Positions 1-7,987 of a stretch of DNA of 32,608 nucleotides are shown here, piece by piece. The notes under the pieces were generated by a model, which was given only the letters and a program-made list of their open reading frames with translations, had not been told where the DNA came from and made no database searches. Source of the stretch: Stenotrophomonas_A sp036566925. Lineage in GTDB: Bacteria; Pseudomonadota; Gammaproteobacteria; Xanthomonadales; Xanthomonadaceae. Position 1 is the stretch's first letter, and the number at the start of each line of letters is the position of its first letter. The position numbers and the translations under genes were made by a program. The stretch lies in assembly GCA_036566925.1 (NCBI GenBank), contig DATCVI010000065.1:1-32608 (forward strand). The letters are read 5' to 3'.

Positions 1-525
1 GCGTGTGCCATCGCTCGGGCCCGAATCGTTCTGGGTCTCCGTGAAGGCAAGGCCTGCCGGCTCCTTGTAGAGCGAGCCCGCAGCTAGTTCACGCACGTTG
101 CCCAACGGGTTTACCTTAAAGTAGCTATAGGTCGGTGGGTCGCGCCCTTCCCACTCGTAGGCAATCGAATGCACCGGGCTGGCGGGCTTCGAGACATAAC
201 TTGCGCCGGCTGACTTGCACAGTTCGACGAACGCGGGCGAGCTCGGCCTCATCTGTGAAGCCACTGCGCCAATCAGGATTCCGGCCAGGCCCGCCAGGTA
301 CGCGGAGGGCAACGTCATGACGGCTACCAGGATCGACGCCGTTCCCTTGCCTTTGACAGCCAGAATCATCGAGAGGATCGACGCGCCCAGAATCCACGCG
401 GCGCCGAAGGTCAGTACCCTTTTTATCCCATCGGAACTGCCATCTCCGCCAGCCGCCAACAGCGACGCGAAAATCAGCACGACGCAGTTCGCCGCCATGA
501 TCAGCAGCAGAAGCAGAACTCTCAT
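1..525 (-). CDS. Membrane protein of unknown function, 3' end beyond window
   Basis: The reverse strand is open from an ATG at 525 to the left edge, giving the first 175 residues of a longer protein. Residues 1-25 form a hydrophobic N-terminal segment, and two more membrane segments follow at about 38-58 and 63-90. After residue 91 the chain becomes polar (SPAFVELCKSAG onward), probably a soluble periplasmic or cytoplasmic domain. I do not recognise the family. Codon use is less GC-biased than in most of the window (AGA, ATA, AAA, AGG, GTA and CTA codons occur), which hints at recent acquisition or weak selection. The Shine-Dalgarno match upstream of the ATG is poor. The gene lies head-to-head with the DUF922 gene across a 351-base gap. 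Confidence 0.6.
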   Translation of the reverse strand, partial: MRVLLLLLIMAANCVVLIFASLLAAGGDGSSDGIKRVLTFGAAWILGASILSMILAVKGKGTASILVAVMTLPSAYLAGLAGILIGAVASQMRPSSPAFVELCKSAGASYVSKPASPVHSIAYEWEGRDPPTYSYFKVNPLGNVRELAAGSLYKEPAGLAFTETQNDSGPSDGTR

Positions 526-876
526 GTGCGAAGACTCACAGGATGGTGGGGGCCAATAAGGCAGTGGTCCAGCGCTAGTCCCTCGGCGCGCGCGGCCGCA
601 CGAAGATTCGAAACGATCGGGCCCCGTGGGGTCGCGCCATCGGCGCTGTTGTATGGGTCACTCACAGCCAGTCTCTCCTTGATCGGCTAATCCAGTACCC
701 GCCAGCTTCCCCGGCCGAGCGTCGGTCAGGTCCTGCCTGGCAAACATACCCGAATTCACTGCCGGCTTCTGCGCGCCCTCCGGCCTGCAGTACCCGCGCC
801 GCCAGCCCGCGGCGGCCGTCATGGCAAAATCAATCTTGGGGAAGTTGATCGTCACGGGGCCCGGATGGAAGGCAAT
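526..876. other. Intergenic stretch, no supported gene
   Basis: This gap separates the left-edge membrane protein (leftward) from the DUF922 gene (rightward), so it should hold both promoters. I see no convincing -35/-10 pair, no RNA gene and no strong inverted repeat. A 54-codon reverse frame (658-822) lacks a ribosome binding site and a recognisable motif, so I did not call it. Confidence 0.6.
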
Positions 877-1488
877 ATGGTTCGACCGCAAGGAATGAGA
901 GGTTGCGCGGCAGGTTGGCTTGTCGCGACGTTGGGGATGACAGCTGCTTCGTTACCCACAGGCACGCTTGCCAAGACGCCGGATATCGAGCTCGACCAGA
1001 AGGTCATTGAGTACGCCGTGGACGGCGATTCGGCCAGGGCGATCCGCGAATCGATCAATGCGAAGCGCGAAGAGGCGCTCGGTGACGGGATGCACTTTGA
1101 CGGCTACACGAAGTGGCGGGTCGACTGGAACTTTCGCTACCGTCAGCGCGGCCGCCTTTGTGTTACGGAGGCTGTGAAGGTGCCCGTGCACGTCATCATC
1201 CAGGTGCCGAGCCTGACCGCGAAACCTCGCTCGGATGCGCTCAACGCGAAGTGGCAACGCTACCGGGAGGCGCTGATGCAACACGAGCAGAAACATGCCG
1301 ACATAGCCGTAGCTGCCGGCACCGCTGTGCTCGCCGCTCTCAGCGATCCGACCCCGGAGCCGTGCGACAGCATCTACAAAAGTCGGTCCGAAGCGGCACA
1401 GAAGATCGTGGCCGACGCTGCAATCGCGGACCGTGAAATGGATGTCGCCACCAACCACGGCGTCAAGGACGGTGCACGGTTCCCTTAG
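877..1488 (+). CDS. DUF922-type predicted secreted Zn-dependent protease
   Basis: The 203-residue product matches my memory of the DUF922 family, predicted secreted zinc proteases of unknown substrate. The key sign is HEQKH at residues 136-140, an HExxH zinc site, within a helix starting near WQRYREAL, as in the family. The N-terminus contains a hydrophobic export segment (about residues 10-32, ending near GTLAK), so the mature protein is probably periplasmic. ATG 877 is chosen because GGAAGG lies just upstream; ATG 865 or 895 are alternatives. The end of the gene overlaps or abuts the remains of an arylsulfatase gene on the same strand. The fold assignment is fairly secure; protease activity is a family-level prediction only. 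Confidence 0.75.
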   Translation: MVRPQGMRGCAAGWLVATLGMTAASLPTGTLAKTPDIELDQKVIEYAVDGDSARAIRESINAKREEALGDGMHFDGYTKWRVDWNFRYRQRGRLCVTEAVKVPVHVIIQVPSLTAKPRSDALNAKWQRYREALMQHEQKHADIAVAAGTAVLAALSDPTPEPCDSIYKSRSEAAQKIVADAAIADREMDVATNHGVKDGARFP

Positions 1489-1489
1489 C

Positions 1490-1940
1490 TGGCCCGCCCG
1501 CCGCGTCCGCGACTCGACCCCTGACTGGGAGCCCTTCATCCTGCAAAGGGCGCCGGAAGGCGCGCCGAAGGTGTTGATCATCCTCTATGACGACACCGGC
1601 CAGGCGGCGCGGGGGCCCTATGGCGGCCGCATCCGCATGCCCACTCTGCAGAAGCTCGCCGACAACGGCCTGACGTATTCGCAATGGCATACCACGGCGT
1701 TGTGTTCGCCCACTCGATCAACGTTCGTGACCAGAAGGCCAGTAACCCCTCCAAGCCCTGGTCATGTGGTTGTGCCCCCGGGGCGAACCATGCGCCGCAT
1801 CATGCGAAGCTGTCAGCGAGCAATACAGCTCGCCGGGCGAGTTCAAGGGAGGCACCATCCTGTTCGTCGGTGTGACGGTCGAAAAGGCCCAGTACCTGGA
1901 CCTGGAGAAGTTGGCTGCGGCCGCGTTCGCGGTGGACTAG
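1490..1940 (+). pseudogene. Arylsulfatase remnant (three fragments in three frames)
   Basis: Three blocks of an arylsulfatase lie in the correct order but in different frames. Block 1 (about 1490-1726) reads VLIILYDDTGQ and then CSPTRSTF, the canonical C-x-P-x-R formylglycine site, with its Cys codon at 1703. Block 2 (about 1726-1805) reads RDQKASNPSKPW and PGANHAPHHA, an internal sulfatase motif region; the five residues between are garbled by a compensating pair of single-base shifts. Block 3 (about 1806-1940) reads SEQYSSPGEFKGGT and ends AAAFAVD-stop, matching the family's C-terminus. Family members are several hundred residues long, so most of the gene is gone. No working protein can be made. 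An intact but different sulfatase is present at 23365-24945. Confidence 0.8.
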
Positions 1941-1945
1941 CCGGG

Positions 1946-2845
1946 TTACGGCGGAGCGAGGGGGCCGCTCTCCGCTGGACGCGGCGGGCGGCGCCCGCCA
2001 ACAAAGGCACCGCGCCGCCAACCCATGCGCAGCACCACAGCCACCGCAATGGCGATCAACCCGATCTGCACGATCGAGCTTTCCGGCCCGAACAACCCGC
2101 CTGTCACCCAGTCCGGCCCGGCGTAGCGGGCATCGATCGGTGCCAGGGCACGCCAGTCCTGTATGCCCGACAGCGGCAGCCCGCTGAGCATGATGGTGAA
2201 ATTCCAGGCAGCGTGATGGGCCGCTACCGCCCACAAGTTGCGCGTCAGCACGAACAGGCCGGCCCACAACAGACCCAGCAGGGACACCGACACGATCATC
2301 GTGAGGGCATCGCTGAGGTTGCCTTGCTCAACGTTGGACAGGTGCTGCAAGGCAAACACCAACGCCTGCACCGCCAGCGACGCCACCGTGCCCCAGCTGC
2401 GCTCGAGTACGCGAAATAGCAGGCATCGATAGAACAGCTCTTCCAACACCGCGGCGATGGCGATCACGCCAGCCACGCCGAACAAGGCGGGCGAAAAGCC
2501 GCGAAAGGAGACCAGCTCGTAGACGCCCAGCGCGAACAGCAACGCAATCGGCACGCCCACTTGCGCTGCACCGGCCATGCTGCCCAGCGCCAGGGGCAGC
2601 GGCCGAAATCGCAACTCTTTTGCCTCGCGCTTCTCATGCCAGTGCACGTAAGCCCAGTAGGCCGTTACCGCCGCCAGCAGGATGCCCGCGCGGCGCAGCA
2701 CGCTCAGCCACGCTTCGCCCGGGTGGAAAAGGGTGTCGATCAGTGGCAACAGGCCCTGGCGCACGACCAGCACCGCACCAAAGATCGCCAGTGCGCCAAG
2801 CACCAGCGATCCGAGTGCCCGCAGGCTGTTACTGCGTAGTTGCAA
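1946..2845 (-). CDS. CPBP-family intramembrane metalloprotease
   Basis: This 299-residue, highly hydrophobic protein has the three signatures of CPBP (CAAX protease and bacteriocin-processing) membrane proteases: EELFYR at residues 135-140 (EExxxR), a His at 168 in FALQHLSN, and HAAWN at 211-215 (HxxxN). These residues form the metal-dependent active site buried in the membrane. About seven or eight membrane segments are visible, and the C-terminus is Arg/Pro-rich. The start is TTG at 2845, five bases after the stop of the upstream beta-solenoid gene, with AAGGGG/AAGG sequences in front, so translation is probably coupled. Bacterial members process peptides or act in membrane-protein turnover; the substrate here is unknown. 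The neighbour suggests a joint envelope function. Confidence 0.85.
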   Translation of the reverse strand: MQLRSNSLRALGSLVLGALAIFGAVLVVRQGLLPLIDTLFHPGEAWLSVLRRAGILLAAVTAYWAYVHWHEKREAKELRFRPLPLALGSMAGAAQVGVPIALLFALGVYELVSFRGFSPALFGVAGVIAIAAVLEELFYRCLLFRVLERSWGTVASLAVQALVFALQHLSNVEQGNLSDALTMIVSVSLLGLLWAGLFVLTRNLWAVAAHHAAWNFTIMLSGLPLSGIQDWRALAPIDARYAGPDWVTGGLFGPESSIVQIGLIAIAVAVVLRMGWRRGAFVGGRRPPRPAESGPLAPP

Positions 2846-2850
2846 TCGCC

Positions 2851-3555
2851 TTACCCCTTGGGCGGCGTATCGGTAGAGAACTTGATCGCCGTAGCCCCGC
2901 TGATCGCGCCGATCTTGGCCGAACTATGCACGTACAACTGCACTGGCAGCTCAAAGGTCAGCGGGCCATCGACCACGGCGTTCGGGCCGATCACCACGCG
3001 TGGCGGGCGGTCCTGGTTGCTGAACTGCGGCTTCTTCAGGGTGATGCCACCCTTGACGTGCGAGCCGACACCGACGGTGACGTCGTTGCTGACGAAGTGG
3101 ATGCCGCCGCCCACTTCGGTTTGCACCAGGCCGATGCTGCCGCTCACCGAGGTGACGTCGCCGCTGATGCGGGTGCCGCGGTCGGCGAAGACGTTGCCGC
3201 TGACCGAGGTGACGTCGCCGTCCACCACGGCGTTGCGGCCCAGCGTGACCGAGCCGCTGACGCTCTTGGCACCGCCGGCCTTGCCCTTCTCGGCAATCTT
3301 GACCTCGCCGCTGGTGGTTACCAGCTCGCCCACCGTGGCATCGGCGTCGACGGTGATGTCGCCGCTGACGGTATGGGCGCTGCGCGTTTGCGCCTTGCTC
3401 GCGATGTGGATATCGCCGCTCACCGTGGCCAGGGAGCCGGACTGCTCGCCCGCCTGGATATCGATGTCGCCGGAGATCTTGTTCTGGCTCTGCTGCGCCA
3501 GGGCCGGGGTGGCGGCGATCAGCGCCAGCCACAAGAGGGTGCGTGATGCATGCAT
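2851..3555 (-). CDS. Exported beta-solenoid repeat protein (VSGD repeats)
   Basis: The 234-residue product begins with a clear Sec signal peptide (residues 1-20, ending PALA before QQSQ). Residues 27 to about 175 hold eight back-to-back repeats of 18-19 residues, each starting V/I/T-S-G or a close variant (VSGD, VSGS, VSGN, VSND), the pattern of a beta-helix or DUF4097/bactofilin-like solenoid. A different C-terminal part (about 180-234) follows and probably caps the helix. The start ATG 3555 has GGAGG seven bases upstream. It is the first gene of a two-gene operon with the CPBP protease. It is probably periplasmic or surface-exposed; a structural or adhesive role is inference from the fold. 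Confidence 0.75.
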   Translation of the reverse strand: MHASRTLLWLALIAATPALAQQSQNKISGDIDIQAGEQSGSLATVSGDIHIASKAQTRSAHTVSGDITVDADATVGELVTTSGEVKIAEKGKAGGAKSVSGSVTLGRNAVVDGDVTSVSGNVFADRGTRISGDVTSVSGSIGLVQTEVGGGIHFVSNDVTVGVGSHVKGGITLKKPQFSNQDRPPRVVIGPNAVVDGPLTFELPVQLYVHSSAKIGAISGATAIKFSTDTPPKG

Positions 3556-3668
3556 GGTCGTGCCTCCACTGTGAGGGTCCGGAGCGCGCTCGCGCCGCCG
3601 TTGAATGCATGGCACCACGCCTGGCCGATATCGACATCTGCCTGAAGTCACCCCCCCCGCCGTGGACG

Positions 3669-3700
3669 TTGACAAACCGCGGCTACCGCTCGCCTACACT
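3669..3700 (+). promoter_or_regulatory. Possible sigma70 promoter of the MscS-type gene
   Basis: A perfect TTGACA (3669-3674) is followed after 20 bases by TACACT (3695-3700), 30 bases before the start codon of the channel gene. The spacer is longer than the usual 16-18 bases, so strength is doubtful. A run of eight C residues lies just upstream (3651-3658). Confidence 0.4.
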
Positions 3701-3730
3701 CAAGCTCGCCGCTCTCAATCCGAGTCGATC

Positions 3731-6190
3731 ATGCCGCTGGCCCGCCGCTGTTGGATGGTTTGGCTACTGTTCGCCGCGGCACCCCTCTGGGCGCAGGTGC
3801 CTGCCGCACTCACACCGGGAACCGAAGCGCCGCAACCGGCCGCGACCCCGCCGGCCCTGCAGGCGGTAGATGCCGACGCCATCATTTCGCGGGCCGATAC
3901 CGATGAACGCCTGGCGCTTTCGGCCATCGAGCGTGCCAGTGCTGCGCATCCGTCGGTGGCCCTTGCGCCCGGCCTGGAAGTGATTGCGCGCTCGGTGGAC
4001 GCACGCCTGCAGCAGTTCACTCCGGCGCAACTGCGGATGTTGCCGATCATGCGGCTGGAGAGCCTGGACCGGCATTGGCGCTTCGATGCGCGTCGCTTCG
4101 CGCGTTGGCGCGAGGCGATGAAGCTGGCGACGGCGCCATACGCTTCGGATGTGGCCGCGGTGGCGCAGCGCCGCGCAGCCTGGCAACTCACGCGCGCCCA
4201 GGCCGGCAATTTGCCGCCGGTACTGGTGGCGCGTATCGATGCGGTGATCGACCTGCTCGCCCGCGCCGAGCAGGCGCTGGCCGTGCCATTGGGGCACCAG
4301 GTCGAGCTGGGTACCCGGGCGAATGCGCTGGAAAGCCGGCTGGACGAAGGCCAGGAAGCGGTGAGTGCCGCGATCGGCTACATCGACAGGCGCCTGCTGC
4401 GGTTGGACGTGCCACCGCTGTGGCGGGCCAGTAGCCGCGCCGACGCGGCCGCCGGCGCCGGGGCGACCGATATCGCTACCGGGCTGCGGATCGAGACCGA
4501 ATTTGCCGCGGCCTACAGCGAGGCCAATTTCAGCAACCAGGTCGCCACCCACGTCCTGCAGCTGTTGCTGCTGCCGCTGATGCTGTGGCTATGGCGGCGC
4601 AGCCGGCCCGCGATCGCAGCGGGGGAGATGGACGCTTCGGCCGCGCGCGTGCTGTCGCGGCCGTGGTCGACCTGGTTGCTGCTATGCATGCTCGCCACAT
4701 TGGCCTTCGAGCCCGACGCGCCGGTGCTCACCCGACACATCGCGATGCTGATCGCCCTGGTGCCGGTGCTGCGGCTCCTGCCGCCGGGGGCGCGCCGCTG
4801 GCTGGATGTGTGGCCGTATGTGGCGACCGGCATGTACTTGCTGTCGGGGCTGGGTTTCGTGTTCCTGGGCAGTGGCTTCGCCTTCCGCCTGTATACGCTG
4901 TTCGTCAGTTGCGTCGGCCTGGCGGCAACCGGGTGGCTGCTGTGGCGCGCGAAGCGGCACGCCGATTCCACGGGTGCCGTTGGTCGGGCGCTCCGCGGTG
5001 CGGGGTGGATGGGCCTGGTGTTGCTGGCCGTGGCAGTGGTGGCCAACATCATCGGCAATACTTCGCTGGCCGAGATGCTCACCGGCGCGGTAATCGACAG
5101 TGCCTACCTTGGCCTGCTGCTGTACGTGGGCGTGACGGCGGTGGTGACGCTGCTGCACCTGCTGCTCAACCGCCCCGGTTTGCGCCGCTTCCGGCTGACC
5201 CGCGAACATGCGCCGCCCCTGGTGCAACTGCTCACGCGCCTGGCGATCATTGCCGCGGCCGTGGGCTGGGTGCTGTATTCGATGGAGAGCTTCCGCATTT
5301 TGCGGCCGATCTACCGGCTGCTGAAGGACGTGCTCGGCCACGAGTTCACCATCGGCGATTTCAGCCTGTCGCTGGGCCATGTGCTGGTGTTCGTGCTGGC
5401 GATCCTGATCGCCAGCTGGGCCTCGCGCGTCACCCGGCTGCTGCTGCAGGACGTGCTCGAATCGCGTGGAATATTCGCTCGCGGCGTAGGCAACAGCATC
5501 GCGTCACTGGCGTCCTACGCAGTTCTGGTGCTCGGCATCGTGGTGGCGCTGTCGGCCGCCGGGCTCAAGGGTACGCAGCTGGCGTTGGTGTTTGGCGCGC
5601 TCGGCGTGGGCATCGGCTTCGGCTTGCAGAACGTGGTCAACAATTTTGTTTCCGGGCTGATCCTGATCTTCGAGCGTCCGATCCAGCCGGGCGACGCCAT
5701 CGAGGTCGGCACCACGCAGGGGCGCGTACGCGATATCGGCATGCGCGCCACGCGCATCCGCACCTTCGACGGCGCGGACGTGGTGGTGCCCAACGGCACG
5801 CTGCTCTCCGAACGCCTGACCAACTGGACCCTGATGGACCGCAGCCGGCGGTTGGAAATCAAGCTCGGCGTCGCCTATGGCAGCGATCCGAAGAAAGTGA
5901 TGGCGCTGTTGACCGATTGCGCCGCGCACACCGCCGGCATTGCCAGCGCCCCGGCGGTCACGGCGTTGTTCGATGGCTTCGGCGCCAGCTCGCTGGACTT
6001 CACCTTGCGCGCCTGGACCCACGACTACGACAACTGGACCGTGATCCGCAGCGACCTGGTGACGCGCATCCATGCCGCATTGGCGCAGGCCGGTATCGAG
6101 ATTCCGTTTCCGCAGCAGGACGTGCGCGTGCGCAGCTGGCCGCAGGGTGGGGCGGCACAGGCACCGCCGGGCGACGGCACGCCGGCGTAG
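3731..6190 (+). CDS. Large MscS/MscK-type mechanosensitive channel
   Basis: This 819-residue inner-membrane protein has a signal peptide (residues 1-21, ending PLWA), a periplasmic alpha-helical domain up to about residue 260, and then about ten membrane segments. The C-terminal part is a standard MscS module. The pore helix with FGALGVGIGFGLQNVVNNF lies at about residues 620-637, followed by the beta domain (ERPIQPGDAIEVG) and the alpha/beta cage up to about 800. Such channels open under membrane tension to release solutes on osmotic downshock; the large periplasmic part resembles MscK/MscM-like proteins (also DUF3772 proteins). ATG 3731 is chosen because it begins the signal peptide; upstream codons of the same frame are not protein-like. 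It is divergent from the beta-solenoid operon. Confidence 0.9.
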   Translation: MPLARRCWMVWLLFAAAPLWAQVPAALTPGTEAPQPAATPPALQAVDADAIISRADTDERLALSAIERASAAHPSVALAPGLEVIARSVDARLQQFTPAQLRMLPIMRLESLDRHWRFDARRFARWREAMKLATAPYASDVAAVAQRRAAWQLTRAQAGNLPPVLVARIDAVIDLLARAEQALAVPLGHQVELGTRANALESRLDEGQEAVSAAIGYIDRRLLRLDVPPLWRASSRADAAAGAGATDIATGLRIETEFAAAYSEANFSNQVATHVLQLLLLPLMLWLWRRSRPAIAAGEMDASAARVLSRPWSTWLLLCMLATLAFEPDAPVLTRHIAMLIALVPVLRLLPPGARRWLDVWPYVATGMYLLSGLGFVFLGSGFAFRLYTLFVSCVGLAATGWLLWRAKRHADSTGAVGRALRGAGWMGLVLLAVAVVANIIGNTSLAEMLTGAVIDSAYLGLLLYVGVTAVVTLLHLLLNRPGLRRFRLTREHAPPLVQLLTRLAIIAAAVGWVLYSMESFRILRPIYRLLKDVLGHEFTIGDFSLSLGHVLVFVLAILIASWASRVTRLLLQDVLESRGIFARGVGNSIASLASYAVLVLGIVVALSAAGLKGTQLALVFGALGVGIGFGLQNVVNNFVSGLILIFERPIQPGDAIEVGTTQGRVRDIGMRATRIRTFDGADVVVPNGTLLSERLTNWTLMDRSRRLEIKLGVAYGSDPKKVMALLTDCAAHTAGIASAPAVTALFDGFGASSLDFTLRAWTHDYDNWTVIRSDLVTRIHAALAQAGIEIPFPQQDVRVRSWPQGGAAQAPPGDGTPA

Positions 6191-6287
6191 TAGCGGCACG
6201 CTTGGGGCATTGGTAACCCCGCATTACTGCGGCAGGCGCTAGACTGCGCGCCCCGGATGCCCCAGCCGCTGCCTGAGTGACCCTGCA

Positions 6288-6761
6288 ATGATCAACAACG
6301 ACGTCCTGCGAAGCATCCGCTTCATGCTCGACCTCAGCGACGCCAAGGTGGTGGAGATCACCCAGCTGGCCGACCCTGCGTTCCCGCTGGAGAAGGCGGA
6401 TGTGCCGGCGCTGCTGAAGAAGGACGAGGAAGAGGGCGCAGTGGCCTGCAGCGACCGGATCCTGGCGCACTTCCTGGACGGCCTGATCCTGTATTTCCGC
6501 GGCCGCGACGAGACCCAGCCGCAGCGGCCGGTGGAGTCGCGCATCACCAATAACCTGGTGTTGAAGAAGCTGCGCGTCGCGTTCCAGCTGAAGGACGTGG
6601 ACATGCACGAGATCATGCAGGCGGCGGGCTTCCCGCTGACCAAGCCGGAGATGACGGCACTGTTTCGGCAACCGGGGCACAAGCACTACCGGCCGTGCGG
6701 GGACCAGATCCTGCGGAATTTCCTGAAGGGGCTGACGCTGCGGTTTCGGACTGGGGGTTGA
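6288..6761 (+). CDS. yehS: DUF1456 (YehS-like) protein
   Basis: The 157-residue cytoplasmic protein contains two copies of the DUF1456 motif: residues 1-66 (MINNDVLRSIRFMLDL, then DRILAHFLDGLILYFRG) and residues 83-154 (ITNNLVLKKLRVAF, then DQILRNFLKGLTLRFR). This is the full architecture and length of E. coli YehS. The function of the family is not established; the repeats are small helical modules. The gene stands alone between the channel gene and a convergent hydrolase-LuxR gene, whose stop is only four bases away. A TAGACT hexamer about 40 bases upstream could be a -10 element but has no good -35. Confidence 0.85.
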   Translation: MINNDVLRSIRFMLDLSDAKVVEITQLADPAFPLEKADVPALLKKDEEEGAVACSDRILAHFLDGLILYFRGRDETQPQRPVESRITNNLVLKKLRVAFQLKDVDMHEIMQAAGFPLTKPEMTALFRQPGHKHYRPCGDQILRNFLKGLTLRFRTGG

Positions 6762-6765
6762 GGCA

Positions 6766-7818
6766 TCAGCTCCGGCTGCCAGCTCCCCGCAACAACGCCA
6801 TCGCCTGCATGCGCGAGTGAACCCCGAGCTTGTTGAATATCCGCGTCAGCGCATTGCGCACGGTCTTGTCGCTTATGAACAGGGAAGCGGCGATTTCGGC
6901 ATTGCTGCGGCCGGCGATCAGCCCCTCGACGATTGCGCGCTCACGCCCGGTCAGCCCGGCAAACGCCTCTGCCGATGCGCTGCCGCCGAGAAACTGCAGC
7001 GCTTCCTCCTGAAAGCGCAACCAGGCTGGCTCGTGTTCCAGCAACACATGGTTGCGAGACTCCAGTTCCACGAAGCGCGCGCCGGCAATTCCGGCGGCCA
7101 GCAGGCGGCCTTCTTCCAGCGGCACCACGCCGTCTTCTCGCCCATGCATCACCAGGGTGGGGGTGCTTAGCTGCGGCAGCAATGAGGTCACATTGATATG
7201 CGCACGGGCTTCGAGCAAGGCGCCGGCGGATTCGGCGGTCGTGGTGGTTCGCGCCAGCTCGTTGAACCACTGGATCTGCGCATCCGTGGCATCGGGAATG
7301 AAGCGCGCGGTAAACAATTGTCGGAACACCGGGTTCTGGTCCTCCCAGCCGCCCCGCGCAATATCGACGATGGCGTGATACATGCGCGCGTTCTCGGCAT
7401 TGCCGCGCTCGTAGGCGCCGCGTGCGTAGCCGCCATACAGCAACAGGTGCGAGACGCGCTGTGGGTGCTTCAGCGCGTAAGCGACACAGGCCGCCGCGCC
7501 CTGCGAGATGCCCAGTAAGGCGAACGGCGTCTTGATGTCCGCGGCCTCGACGACGGCCTCCAGGTCTGCCAGCCAATGATCGAGCGTCAGGCCGCGCGCG
7601 TCGCCGCCGGTCATGCCGCAGCCGCGCTCGTCGTAACGGATGAAGCGGAAGTTGCCGCCGAGAAAGCGCATCCAGTGCCGCCAGATCGGGCTGTCCAGGT
7701 CGTATTCGAGATGGCTAAGCCAGTTGGCCGCCTTCACCAATGGCAGGCCCGAGCCCATCGACGACCATGCCAGCCGCGTGCCTTGCGCGGTGGTCAGGTA
7801 GCGGATCGACTGCTTCAT
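6766..7818 (-). CDS. Alpha/beta-hydrolase fused to LuxR-type DNA-binding domain
   Basis: This 350-residue protein joins an alpha/beta-hydrolase (residues about 15-278) to a C-terminal LuxR/GerE helix-turn-helix (about 288-345, beginning LTGRERAIVEGL and including ISDKTVRNALTRIFNKL). The catalytic triad looks intact: Ser105 in GISQGA, Asp229 in HGREDG and His257 in SRNHVLL. There is no signal peptide, so it acts in the cytoplasm. Proteins of this layout are regarded as transcription regulators in which the hydrolase domain may bind or cleave a small ligand; the ligand is unknown here. The start ATG 7818 begins at the expected beta strand. It is divergent from the mddA-like gene, a possible target. 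Confidence 0.85.
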   Translation of the reverse strand: MKQSIRYLTTAQGTRLAWSSMGSGLPLVKAANWLSHLEYDLDSPIWRHWMRFLGGNFRFIRYDERGCGMTGGDARGLTLDHWLADLEAVVEAADIKTPFALLGISQGAAACVAYALKHPQRVSHLLLYGGYARGAYERGNAENARMYHAIVDIARGGWEDQNPVFRQLFTARFIPDATDAQIQWFNELARTTTTAESAGALLEARAHINVTSLLPQLSTPTLVMHGREDGVVPLEEGRLLAAGIAGARFVELESRNHVLLEHEPAWLRFQEEALQFLGGSASAEAFAGLTGRERAIVEGLIAGRSNAEIAASLFISDKTVRNALTRIFNKLGVHSRMQAMALLRGAGSRS

Positions 7819-7987
7819 GCTCGAGAGCCCTTCGGCGTTCCTGCCGGCAGTCTAGTCGGGACAAACCTCCCGGGGTAGCAGCAGGCGAGGGTCGCGGCAG
7901 GGACTTCCTTCCCCTGTGGCGGCGGCCGGTGGTCGGCGCAAGCTGCGTGTACTTTCATGCGTCTGCTCGGGGCGCAACGAGGTGGTC

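Noticed and set aside
658..822. A 54-codon reverse-strand frame in the left intergenic gap
   Set aside because: No ribosome binding site, no recognised motif and no supporting terminator.
2950..3480. Tandem-like DNA repeats
   Set aside because: They are the codons of the VSGD protein repeats, spaced by 18-19 codons with diverged sequence, not a DNA repeat array or CRISPR.
3651..3658. Run of eight C residues near the MscS-type promoter
   Set aside because: It could vary by slippage, but it lies outside coding sequence and outside the -35/-10 spacer, so no phase-variation claim is justified.
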